64,000 nt of DNA. Origin: Teichococcus rhizosphaerae (GTDB taxonomy: Bacteria > Pseudomonadota > Alphaproteobacteria > Acetobacterales > Acetobacteraceae). A program made the position numbers and the translations under genes. The notes beneath the pieces were generated by a model, which saw nothing but the letters and a program-made list of their open reading frames with translations, was not told the origin of the DNA and ran no database searches. Numbering within the stretch: position 1 is the first letter of the stretch; every line of letters begins with the position of its first letter. Shown here in pieces: positions 8,355 to 15,014 of this stretch. The stretch is taken from positions 1-64,000 of the forward strand of contig NZ_PDNU01000034.1 of assembly GCF_002631185.1 (NCBI RefSeq). The letters run 5' to 3'.

Positions 8355-9293
8355 TCAGCGCGCCAGCTTGCGCACCGGCGGGGGCGAGGGCTGGAGCAGC
8401 AGGCCATCGGGCGTCAGCGTCACCCGCGCATCGCGGTAGACGGCCTGGGCGAGCTGCAGGTTCTCGGTGAAGGCGGCCTTGAAGTGCTTGCGCAGCCGGA
8501 TGCCCGCGCCGAACTGCGTCGCCAGCGCGCCCCAGCTCACCATCTTCTCGTCCTGCAGCGCGTGCAAGCGGTAGGCGAGCCAGCAATAGACGTCGAGCGC
8601 CATGGAGGAGTTGCGGATGTGCCGGATCGCCGCCTCGTCCAGCGGCACCGCGTGCTGGCGCAGCTGGTGGAAGAAGCTTTCCGACAGCCGCGCCGTCTCG
8701 ACGAACAGGTCTCCCTGCCCCGCCACCCCATTGGCCGGATCGTCCACGAACATGGCGATGTCGACGATGTTCTGGTTGACCAGCACCGTCGCGCCGTTGC
8801 GGGTGAAGTGGAAGGAAAGGCGGCAGCGGCTGATGCGATCCGCCTGTTCCCGCACAAGCCGGGTGGTCTTGCCGCCGACGGACACGCCGAGCCGGCCCAG
8901 GAAGTCCCGCAGCGAGCGGCCGAGCTGGATGTCGCGCGAGCCTGTCCGCAGCGCCTCCGACTGCAGGTAGATCAGGATCAGCCGGGCGATCGCGCCGAAG
9001 GGCACGCCGACATGGGAGGGCGTGCCATCCCCCTTCAGCCGCACGCCCGGCTCGACCAGCAGCGTCATGCTGTCCGTCTCGAGCTTCCAGATCGCGCTGT
9101 CATCCTGGGGGCGGCGGTGCGGCAGGGCGGTCTGGCACCAGCCCGAGTGGATGTAGCCGGTGCCCATCTCCTCGTCGGACGACCAGGAGGCCGCGGCCTC
9201 GACGATGCGGGGCGCGCGCCGGCCCTCCAGCAGGTCGCGGGTCGCCTGCCGCCCATAGGCCTCGATGAGATGATGAACCTTGCCCATGACCAT
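8355..9293 (-). CDS. repA: Plasmid-type replication initiator (RepA_C family)
   Basis: This 312-residue protein resembles the plasmid-encoded RepA family found on alphaproteobacterial plasmids. Recognisable parts are the N-terminal RQATRDLLEGRRAPRIVEAA, the central block GVPFGAIARLILIYLQSEALR, a DNA-binding-like segment LGRSLRDFLGRLGVSVGGKTTRL, and the C-terminal LDVYCWLAYRLHAL followed by WGALATQFG. It should bind iterons and open the origin. The ATG at 9293 is preferred; an ATG at 9287 and an upstream TTG at 9314 are alternatives, none with a strong ribosome binding site. Iterons lie both upstream (9343-9645) and just downstream (8329). parB and parA follow in the same orientation upstream. 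Confidence 0.88.
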   Translation of the reverse strand: MVMGKVHHLIEAYGRQATRDLLEGRRAPRIVEAAASWSSDEEMGTGYIHSGWCQTALPHRRPQDDSAIWKLETDSMTLLVEPGVRLKGDGTPSHVGVPFGAIARLILIYLQSEALRTGSRDIQLGRSLRDFLGRLGVSVGGKTTRLVREQADRISRCRLSFHFTRNGATVLVNQNIVDIAMFVDDPANGVAGQGDLFVETARLSESFFHQLRQHAVPLDEAAIRHIRNSSMALDVYCWLAYRLHALQDEKMVSWGALATQFGAGIRLRKHFKAAFTENLQLAQAVYRDARVTLTPDGLLLQPSPPPVRKLAR

Positions 9294-9651
9294 CCGCTGC
9301 GACTTGCCGGGCAAACTGGCGCAATCGGCGAGCCCTGTCGATGTGGACTCTGCCGACCCGGACTATTTGGAAATATTTGATTCTTCTATTTGCTCTGCGC
9401 CGCCAGAGTCCACGGGACAACCAGGCTAACGCCTTGAATCGCGGTGCCGGCCCGCCGGCAGAGTCCACGGTATGGCCGTCAGAGTCCACGCCCGAGGCTG
9501 TGGAGGGCCTTTCGCGACTCCAGCGCCCCGGACCGGCGGCGGAAAGCCCGGCCTTTCCGGCCCAGTGGCGGAGGCGGTCGGCAGAGTCCACAGTCCTGCG
9601 GCGGTGGAGCGCGGCTGCGCCGAAGGCCCGGTCGCCAAAGTCCACACCGCT
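9294..9651. other. Probable replication origin (iterons plus AT-rich unwinding segment)
   Basis: This 358-base non-coding gap between parB and repA holds six copies of a 9-bp iteron and a segment at 9362-9394 that is about three quarters A or T in a 70% GC neighbourhood. The AT-rich segment contains three TATTTG hexamers (9364, 9374, 9387). Iterons beside an AT-rich stretch next to an initiator gene are the normal layout of an iteron-type plasmid origin. No perfect DnaA box was seen inside. The repA promoter must also lie here, probably overlapped by the iteron at 9343, which would allow autoregulation. Confidence 0.75.
9343..9645 (+). repeat. Iteron array, core AGAGTCCAC
   Basis: Copies in plus orientation are at 9405-9413, 9460-9468, 9481-9489, 9583-9591 and 9637-9645 (the last AAAGTCCAC), and one in reverse orientation is at 9343-9351. 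The extended consensus is CGGCAGAGTCCAC. Spacings of the plus copies are 55, 21, 102 and 54 bases, roughly 5, 2, 10 and 5 helical turns, so they would lie near the same face of the helix. These are presumed RepA binding sites. Confidence 0.8.
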
Positions 9652-10641
9652 TCAGCGCGGCTTCCGCCCTTCCCTGCTGGCGAGAAAGGCCTGGTAGAGG
9701 GGCTCCAGCTGGTCGGCCACATAGGCGCCGAACTCCGGCTCCAGCCGCTCGTTGATGGTCAGGCGCAGGCCCTGCGCGCCCTGCTCGATCCGCACCACGG
9801 GATCGCCCTGGGGGTTGCGCCAGTAGCGCCCCGTCTCCGGCGCCGCCCCGCCATGGCGCAGGGCCTCGAAGACGCGCTGGAACCGCGCATCGCTGTTGAG
9901 CGCGCGGAAGCCGGGGCTGGTCATGGCGCGCTCCGCCATGGCCGCGGCTTCGGGCTGCGCGAAGAGCCGCTGCAACTCCAGCCAGCGGGGCCGCCCCGTG
10001 CGGGGCGCGGGGCCGATCGCCAGGATGACGGGGCGCGGGATGGCGCGCGCCACCTGGAGGTAGCGGGTCATCTCGGCCGACTGCACGGCGAGGGCGGCAT
10101 GCAGGGTGGGCCGGTCGAAGCCATGGGCCTCCAGATGCGCGGCGAACAGGGCGCGCTCGATGAAGGTCAGGTTGCGCCGCTCGATGTTCTCCTTGCCCTG
10201 GGCCACCACCAGCTCCGCATCGCTCAGGGCGCGGATCACCGCCTTCAGCCTTCCGCCCAGCCGCCGCACCGCGATCAGGCGGCGATGGCCATAGGCGATC
10301 TGGTAGTGGCCCGCCTTCTCGGGATGCGGGCGCACCAGCACCGGCACCTGCTGGCCGGATTCCGCGATGCTCTGCACCAGCTCGCGCAGCTCCCCCTCAT
10401 TGTCCGAGGCGAGCCGGTCGCTGACGAAGGAGCCCTCGACCTGCGCCGGGTCGAGCTCCACCACCGTGTCGCCCGCCTCGATGCTGGCTCGCAGCGCCTG
10501 CGCCTCATCCCGCAGGTGGCCGAGGCTCAACCCCATCGCCCGCACCGCGCCCGAGGGGACGCGGGCCGTGCCGGGCTGGGCGGGCGGCTCGCCCGCGGCG
10601 CCGGTGCTCAGCAGGTCGCGCAGCGTGTTCTTGCGTTTCAT
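9652..10641 (-). CDS. parB: ParB/RepB-family partition protein
   Basis: This 329-residue protein binds a centromere-like site and works with the ParA ATPase to segregate the replicon. The ParB nuclease-like domain covers about residues 60-160 and includes IAYGHRRLIAVRRLG and GKENIERRNLTFIERALFA, the latter typical of RepB-type proteins. A helix-turn-helix follows (HAALAVQSAEMTRYLQVARAIP). In the CTP-binding ParB family the GHRR-type motif contacts the nucleotide. The ATG overlaps the parA stop by one base (TGATG), so the pair is translationally coupled. The gene ends at the iteron region. Confidence 0.92.
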   Translation of the reverse strand: MKRKNTLRDLLSTGAAGEPPAQPGTARVPSGAVRAMGLSLGHLRDEAQALRASIEAGDTVVELDPAQVEGSFVSDRLASDNEGELRELVQSIAESGQQVPVLVRPHPEKAGHYQIAYGHRRLIAVRRLGGRLKAVIRALSDAELVVAQGKENIERRNLTFIERALFAAHLEAHGFDRPTLHAALAVQSAEMTRYLQVARAIPRPVILAIGPAPRTGRPRWLELQRLFAQPEAAAMAERAMTSPGFRALNSDARFQRVFEALRHGGAAPETGRYWRNPQGDPVVRIEQGAQGLRLTINERLEPEFGAYVADQLEPLYQAFLASREGRKPR

Positions 10642-11846
10642 CAGCGGCTTCTCCCCCAGGCCTGCAGCATGAGCTGACGGATCTCCCCGTTCACCGCGTC
10701 CAGCGCCTCGGCCGCGCGGTTGTAGGTGTCGCGGCTGAAGTTCTGCGGCCCGACCTCGTAGAGGGTCTGCTTGGTCAGCCCGGCATCGGAGATGGCGGTG
10801 GACTTCACCATGGGGTTGGTCAGCACCCGGTCCCCGAACAGGCTGCGCAGGAAGCCCACCACCTGGGTCTGCGGCCCGTCCTGCGGCTCGTAGCGGGTGA
10901 CGAGGTAGCGCAGGAAGTCATAGTCCAGGTTGCCGCCGGCCTGCCGCACCACCGCGAGCAGGTCGGCGGTCATCAGCAGGAACTGGCACATGCTGGCGAT
11001 GTCCAGCATCTGCGGGTGCACCGTGATCAGCACGCCCGTGGCGGCGCAGAGGGCGGCCAGGGTGAGGAAGCCCAGCTGCGGCGGGCAGTCGATCACCACC
11101 ACGTCGTAATCCGCCTCGACGCTGGCGAGCGCCTCCGTCAGCCGGGTGAAGAACAGCGTCTCCCGCCCCCGCTCCGACTGGGCGAGCAGCCGGGGCGTGT
11201 CGTGCTCGAACTCGTGCAGCTCGAGATTGGCGGGCACGATGTGCAGCCGGTCGATATAGGTGGGCCGGATGACCTCCCGCAGCGGCCGGCGCTGGCGGTC
11301 GTAGCGCAGGGCGGCGTAGATCGTCTCGTTCTCGCCGATGTCGAGCTCCGGCTGGTAGCCGAACAGGGCGGAAAGGCTGGCCTGCGGGTCGAGGTCGAGC
11401 GCCAGCACGCGGTAGCCCTGGAAGGCCAGGTACTGGGCGAGATGGACGCTGGTGGTCGTCTTGCCGGAGCCACCCTTGAAGTTGGCCACCGCCAGGACCT
11501 GGAGATGGTCGCCCTCCTGCCGCCGGGGCAGGGGCGGCCGGCCCTTGCCGCGCAGCATCCCGCGCAACTCGTTGATCTGCTCGAGCGTATAGGCCCGGCG
11601 CCCGCCGCTGCCTTTGGCGGGCACAGGGCCTTCTCCGGCCAGGGCCAGTTGCCGCAGATAGGAGTCGCTGATCTGCAGGAGGGCCGCCACCTCGCCGCTC
11701 GTGAAGCGCCGCAACGACTTCTGGGCCACGGGCGGGAAGACGCGGTTGCGCAGCAGCGCCAGCTGTGCGCTGAGGGCCTGCGCGTCCTGGCTGATCTGTG
11801 TGTCGATCGCCGCCGGTGCCTGGGCGTTGTCTTCGGAAGGATGCAT
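10641..11846 (-). CDS. parA: ParA/RepA-family partition ATPase with N-terminal DNA-binding domain
   Basis: ParA drives plasmid segregation by ATP-dependent binding to the nucleoid. The deviant Walker A motif KGGSGKTT lies near residue 122, followed by VLALDLDPQASLSALFGYQPE (switch I/Walker A' region) and VVVIDCPPQLGFLTLAAL (Walker B). Residues 45-100 form a MerR-like helix-turn-helix (FTSGEVAALLQISDSYLRQLA), as in type Ia partition ATPases that autoregulate their operon. With the ATG at 11846 (GGAGAAA upstream) the protein has 401 residues; a TTG at 11876 is a less likely start. The upstream gap carries two perfect palindromes, possible operator or parS sites. Confidence 0.93.
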   Translation of the reverse strand: MHPSEDNAQAPAAIDTQISQDAQALSAQLALLRNRVFPPVAQKSLRRFTSGEVAALLQISDSYLRQLALAGEGPVPAKGSGGRRAYTLEQINELRGMLRGKGRPPLPRRQEGDHLQVLAVANFKGGSGKTTTSVHLAQYLAFQGYRVLALDLDPQASLSALFGYQPELDIGENETIYAALRYDRQRRPLREVIRPTYIDRLHIVPANLELHEFEHDTPRLLAQSERGRETLFFTRLTEALASVEADYDVVVIDCPPQLGFLTLAALCAATGVLITVHPQMLDIASMCQFLLMTADLLAVVRQAGGNLDYDFLRYLVTRYEPQDGPQTQVVGFLRSLFGDRVLTNPMVKSTAISDAGLTKQTLYEVGPQNFSRDTYNRAAEALDAVNGEIRQLMLQAWGRSR

Positions 11847-11935
11847 GACCGACGCTTTTCTCCGGCATAGAGCCAATCCAGCGTTACTATATCAACCGAA
11901 TGACTTCCCGCTGCCAAGCCGGCAATGCGGCTCCG

Positions 11936-11972
11936 TTGACAGCTGTCAAAGAGCCGGATTGACAGCTGTCAA
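11936..11972. promoter_or_regulatory. Pair of TTGACAGCTGTCAA palindromes (parS or ParA operator candidate)
   Basis: The perfect 14-bp palindrome TTGACAGCTGTCAA occurs at 11936-11949 and again at 11959-11972, centres 23 bases apart. The second extends to a perfect 16-mer, ATTGACAGCTGTCAAT. The first, read as GTTGACAGCTGTCAAA, matches the repABC parS pattern GTTNNNNGCNNNNAAC (recalled from the literature) at all fixed positions but the last. It lies about 90 bases upstream of parA and about 95 upstream of the divergent exporter gene. Confidence 0.65.
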
Positions 11973-12064
11973 TGGCCCCGCCCGCTCGTCATGGAGCGGA
12001 CAGGGTCTGTGGAGCCAGTGAAAAGCGGGCGGCCGGGTGACATAAACAGGTGGCGGCAGTCGGA

Positions 12065-13090
12065 ATGAACAGGCGTCTCTGGATCATCCTGGGCGCGGCG
12101 GGCGCGTTTGCCGCCGCCGGCATCTTCATGGCCTGGCCTTCCAGCCCGCCCCCTGCGCCTGCCGTGGCCGTCTCGCCGGTCGGCGTGGGCGCGCTGGGGC
12201 GGGTGGAGCCGGCTTCGCGGATTCGCCGGCTGGGCGTGCCCGGCGGAATGAGCGTCACGCGCCTGGACCGGCTTCTGGTTTCCGAAGGCGAGAGGGTCAC
12301 TGAAGGCCAGCTTCTCGCGGAACTCGCCGATGCCGCGCAAAAGGCCGGACAACTCGGCCAGGCTCAAGCCGCCCTGGCTGAGGCGGAGCGGAACCTTGCC
12401 CTGGTGCGGGCCGCCGGCCGCCCGGAGGAGATCGCCGCCCAGCAGGCGCGGCTCGAGGCCTTGAGGGCGGTGGAGGCGAATGCAAGGCAGGAAGCGCGCC
12501 GAGCGGAGCAGCTGGTGCCCAGCGGTGCCGGTGGCCAGGCCGAGGCCGAGCGCCGCCGCTTCGCCGCCGCCCGCGCCGGCGCGGAAGTGGCCGAGGCGGA
12601 AGCGGGCCTGGCTCGGTTGCGCGCGGCACGGCCCGAGGAGGTGGCGGTGGCCGAGGCGCAGCGGCTGGCGGCGGAAGCCCGCCTGCGGGCGGCCGAGGCG
12701 GACCTGGCGCTGAGCCGGCTTTATGCGCCGATCGCCGGCACGGTTCTCGCCATCCATGCCTGGCCCGGCGACCGCATCGGCGAGGACGGGCTGCTGGAAC
12801 TGGCCGACCTCAGCCGCATGGAAGTGGTGGCCGATGTCTACGAGACCGATCTCCCCCGCCTGCGCATCGGCCAGCAGGCCGAGATCATCGTGCCGGGAGA
12901 GACCCGGCGCCTTTCCGCCGAGCTCGTGGAGATCGGCTGGCAGGTGCGCCGCACCACCCAGGCGGGGACCGATCCCGTGGCGGCGGTCGATGCCCGCACC
13001 GTTTCCGTGCGGCTGCGGCTGGACGAGGCCGGGGCGGAGCTGTTGCGCCGCCGCTCCAACATGCAGGTCCAGGTGGCGATCCGCCCATGA
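12065..13090 (+). CDS. HlyD/DevB-like membrane fusion protein of an ABC exporter
   Basis: This 341-residue periplasmic adaptor is anchored by an N-terminal membrane segment (RLWIILGAAGAFAAAGIFMA). A biotinyl-lipoyl-like half (LGRVEPASRIRRLGVPGGMS) leads into a long alanine- and glutamate-rich coiled coil (about residues 85-215), then the second lipoyl half (LYAPIAGTVLAIHAWPGDRIGEDGLLELADLS) and a beta-barrel part. This is the DevB layout of heterocyst-type DevBCA exporters. The ATG at 12065 is preferred to a GTG at 12050. The stop overlaps the permease gene by four bases. Confidence 0.9.
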   Translation: MNRRLWIILGAAGAFAAAGIFMAWPSSPPPAPAVAVSPVGVGALGRVEPASRIRRLGVPGGMSVTRLDRLLVSEGERVTEGQLLAELADAAQKAGQLGQAQAALAEAERNLALVRAAGRPEEIAAQQARLEALRAVEANARQEARRAEQLVPSGAGGQAEAERRRFAAARAGAEVAEAEAGLARLRAARPEEVAVAEAQRLAAEARLRAAEADLALSRLYAPIAGTVLAIHAWPGDRIGEDGLLELADLSRMEVVADVYETDLPRLRIGQQAEIIVPGETRRLSAELVEIGWQVRRTTQAGTDPVAAVDARTVSVRLRLDEAGAELLRRRSNMQVQVAIRP

Positions 13091-14268
13091 TGCGCCGCTT
13101 CGAGAGCCTCCTGCTGCCGCTCCGCCTGTCCTGGCGCCAGCTCCGAGCGGAGCGGGCGCGGCTGCTCGCGGCCATGGCGGGCGTGATGTTCGCCTGCGTG
13201 CTGGTGTTCATGCAGATCGGCTTCCGGGCGGCGCTGTTCGACTCCGCGACATCCCTGCTCTCCGCCATGCGGGCGGAGCTTTTCCTGCTCAACCCATTGA
13301 CCACGGCGAGCTTCCGGCCCGAGCCGCTGCCGCGCATCCGCGCCCATCAGGCGCTCGGGATCGACGCGGTGCGGCAGGCCGTTCCCGTCTACATGGCGCA
13401 GGTGACATGGCGGAACCCGGAGAACGGCACCCGCCGCACCATCCAGCTCGTGGCCTTCGACATCGAGAGCGATGCCATGGGCTTCAGCGGCCTGCCCGCC
13501 CTGGCCGACGCCCTGAAGCAGCCCGATGCCGTGGCCTTCGATCGCCGCTCCCGCCCCGAGTTCGGCGACGTGGCGCGCCTGCTCGAGGCCCGGCAGGGCA
13601 CGCCCCTGCCGGTGCAGATCGGCGGGCGGCAGATGAACGTGATGGGCCTGGTCGATATCGGGCCCTCCTTCGGCGCGGATGGCAACCTCGTCCTGAGCGA
13701 AACCAATTTCCGCCGCCTGCTGCCCAACCGGGACTTCTCCAGCGCCGATCTCGTCGCGCTGCGCCTCCAGCCCGGCGCCGACCCGGCCGACGTTCAGGCC
13801 AGGCTGCGGGCGCTTCTGCCGCCCGATGTGGTGGTGCTGACCCAGCCCGACCTCGTGGCCTGGGAGCGCCGCTACTGGGAGGAGGCCACGCCGATCGGCT
13901 TCATCTTCACCTTCGGCAGCCTGATGGGGCTGATCGTCGGCATGGTCATCGTCTACCAGATCCTGTTCAGCGACATCGCCAGCCATCTCCGCGAATACGC
14001 CACGCTCAAGGCCATGGGATACAGCAACGGATACCTGGCCCGGGTGGTGCTCAGCGCCGCGCTGGTGCTGGCGGTGCTGGGCTTCGTGCCGGGCGCGGTG
14101 GCCTCGGCCATCCTTTATGACGTGGTCGGCAGCGCGACCTTCCTGCCGCTCGGCATGAGCTGGGGGCGTGGGGCGCTGGTCTTTTCCCTGATCTTCGGGA
14201 TGTGCGCCGCGGCGGGGCTGCTGGCCATGCGCAAGCTGCGCGACGCCCAGCCGGCGGACATGTTCTGA
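13087..14268 (+). CDS. DevC-like ABC transporter permease
   Basis: This 393-residue protein has the MacB/FtsX-type fold: an N-terminal membrane helix (AAMAGVMFACVLVFMQIGF), a large periplasmic domain (about residues 45-270) and three C-terminal helices (FIFTFGSLMGLIVGMVIVYQ onward). LREYATLKAMGYSNGYLARVV before the third helix is the usual FtsX-domain motif. It should pair with the ATPase encoded next and the DevB-like adaptor encoded before. The family exports glycolipids, peptides or drugs; the substrate here is unknown. Confidence 0.92.
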   Translation: MMRRFESLLLPLRLSWRQLRAERARLLAAMAGVMFACVLVFMQIGFRAALFDSATSLLSAMRAELFLLNPLTTASFRPEPLPRIRAHQALGIDAVRQAVPVYMAQVTWRNPENGTRRTIQLVAFDIESDAMGFSGLPALADALKQPDAVAFDRRSRPEFGDVARLLEARQGTPLPVQIGGRQMNVMGLVDIGPSFGADGNLVLSETNFRRLLPNRDFSSADLVALRLQPGADPADVQARLRALLPPDVVVLTQPDLVAWERRYWEEATPIGFIFTFGSLMGLIVGMVIVYQILFSDIASHLREYATLKAMGYSNGYLARVVLSAALVLAVLGFVPGAVASAILYDVVGSATFLPLGMSWGRGALVFSLIFGMCAAAGLLAMRKLRDAQPADMF

Positions 14269-14963
14269 TGACCGATCCCGTGGTGCTCGAGGGCGTGTCC
14301 CATGCCTTTGGCGAGGGCGAGCTGCGGCGGCTGGTGCTGCGCGACGTGGCGCTGCGCATGGCGCCCGGCGAGATCGTGCTGCTCACGGGGCCGTCCGGCT
14401 CGGGCAAGACGACGCTGCTGACGCTGGTGGGCGCGTTGCGCGCGCTCCAGGCCGGCAGCGCGCGGGTGCTGGGGGTGGAACTGGCGGAGGCGGGGGAAGG
14501 CCAGCGGCTCTCGCTCCGCCGGCAGATCGGCTTCATCTTCCAGAACCACAACCTGCTGGGCTTCCTCGATGCGCGGCAGAACGTGGCGATGACGCTGGAG
14601 ATGCAGCCCGGCCTCGGCGAGCGCCAGCGCCTGGCGCGGGCGGACGAGGTGCTGGCCGCGGTCGGCCTGGCCGAGCACCGGCACAAGCCGCCCTCCCAGC
14701 TTTCCGGCGGGCAGCGGCAGCGCGTCGCCATCGCGCGGGCCCTGGTGGGGGAGCCGGGGCTGATCCTGGCCGACGAGCCCACGGCGGCCCTCGACAAGGC
14801 CAGCGGGCACGAGGTGGTGTCCCTTCTGCGGGGCATGGCGCGGCAGCGCGGCGTGTCGATCCTGATGGTGACGCATGATCCACGCATCCTGGACGTCGCG
14901 GACCGGGTGGTGGCGATGGAAGACGGGCGTATTGTGTCCGCCCCGCCGGCCGGGCGAGACTGA
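14268..14963 (+). CDS. DevA-like ABC transporter ATPase
   Basis: This 231-residue nucleotide-binding subunit has Walker A GPSGSGKTT, the ABC signature LSGGQRQRVAIARAL, Walker B LILADEPTAALD and the switch histidine in MVTHDPRI. It is of the LolD/MacB class that works with FtsX-type permeases. The ATG at 14268 overlaps the permease stop (TGATG). The order adaptor, permease, ATPase (DevB-C-A) is the usual one. A TolC-like outer-membrane partner is not encoded beside it. Confidence 0.95.
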   Translation: MTDPVVLEGVSHAFGEGELRRLVLRDVALRMAPGEIVLLTGPSGSGKTTLLTLVGALRALQAGSARVLGVELAEAGEGQRLSLRRQIGFIFQNHNLLGFLDARQNVAMTLEMQPGLGERQRLARADEVLAAVGLAEHRHKPPSQLSGGQRQRVAIARALVGEPGLILADEPTAALDKASGHEVVSLLRGMARQRGVSILMVTHDPRILDVADRVVAMEDGRIVSAPPAGRD

Positions 14964-15014
14964 CGCCGCAACCCTCAGCCTTCCTGCCGCAGAAGGCGTG
15001 CCCTGGGAGACACC

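Noticed and set aside
4693-8439. Very long open frames opposite or out of phase with real genes, e.g. over kdsB-permease
   Set aside because: They are arginine/alanine/proline-rich products of high-GC third-position bias, with no family similarity, and overlap clearly recognisable genes.
9343-9645. Repeated AGAGTCCAC units as a CRISPR array
   Set aside because: The repeats are only about 9-13 bases, irregularly spaced, one is inverted, and no cas gene is near; an initiator gene and AT-rich segment point to iterons.
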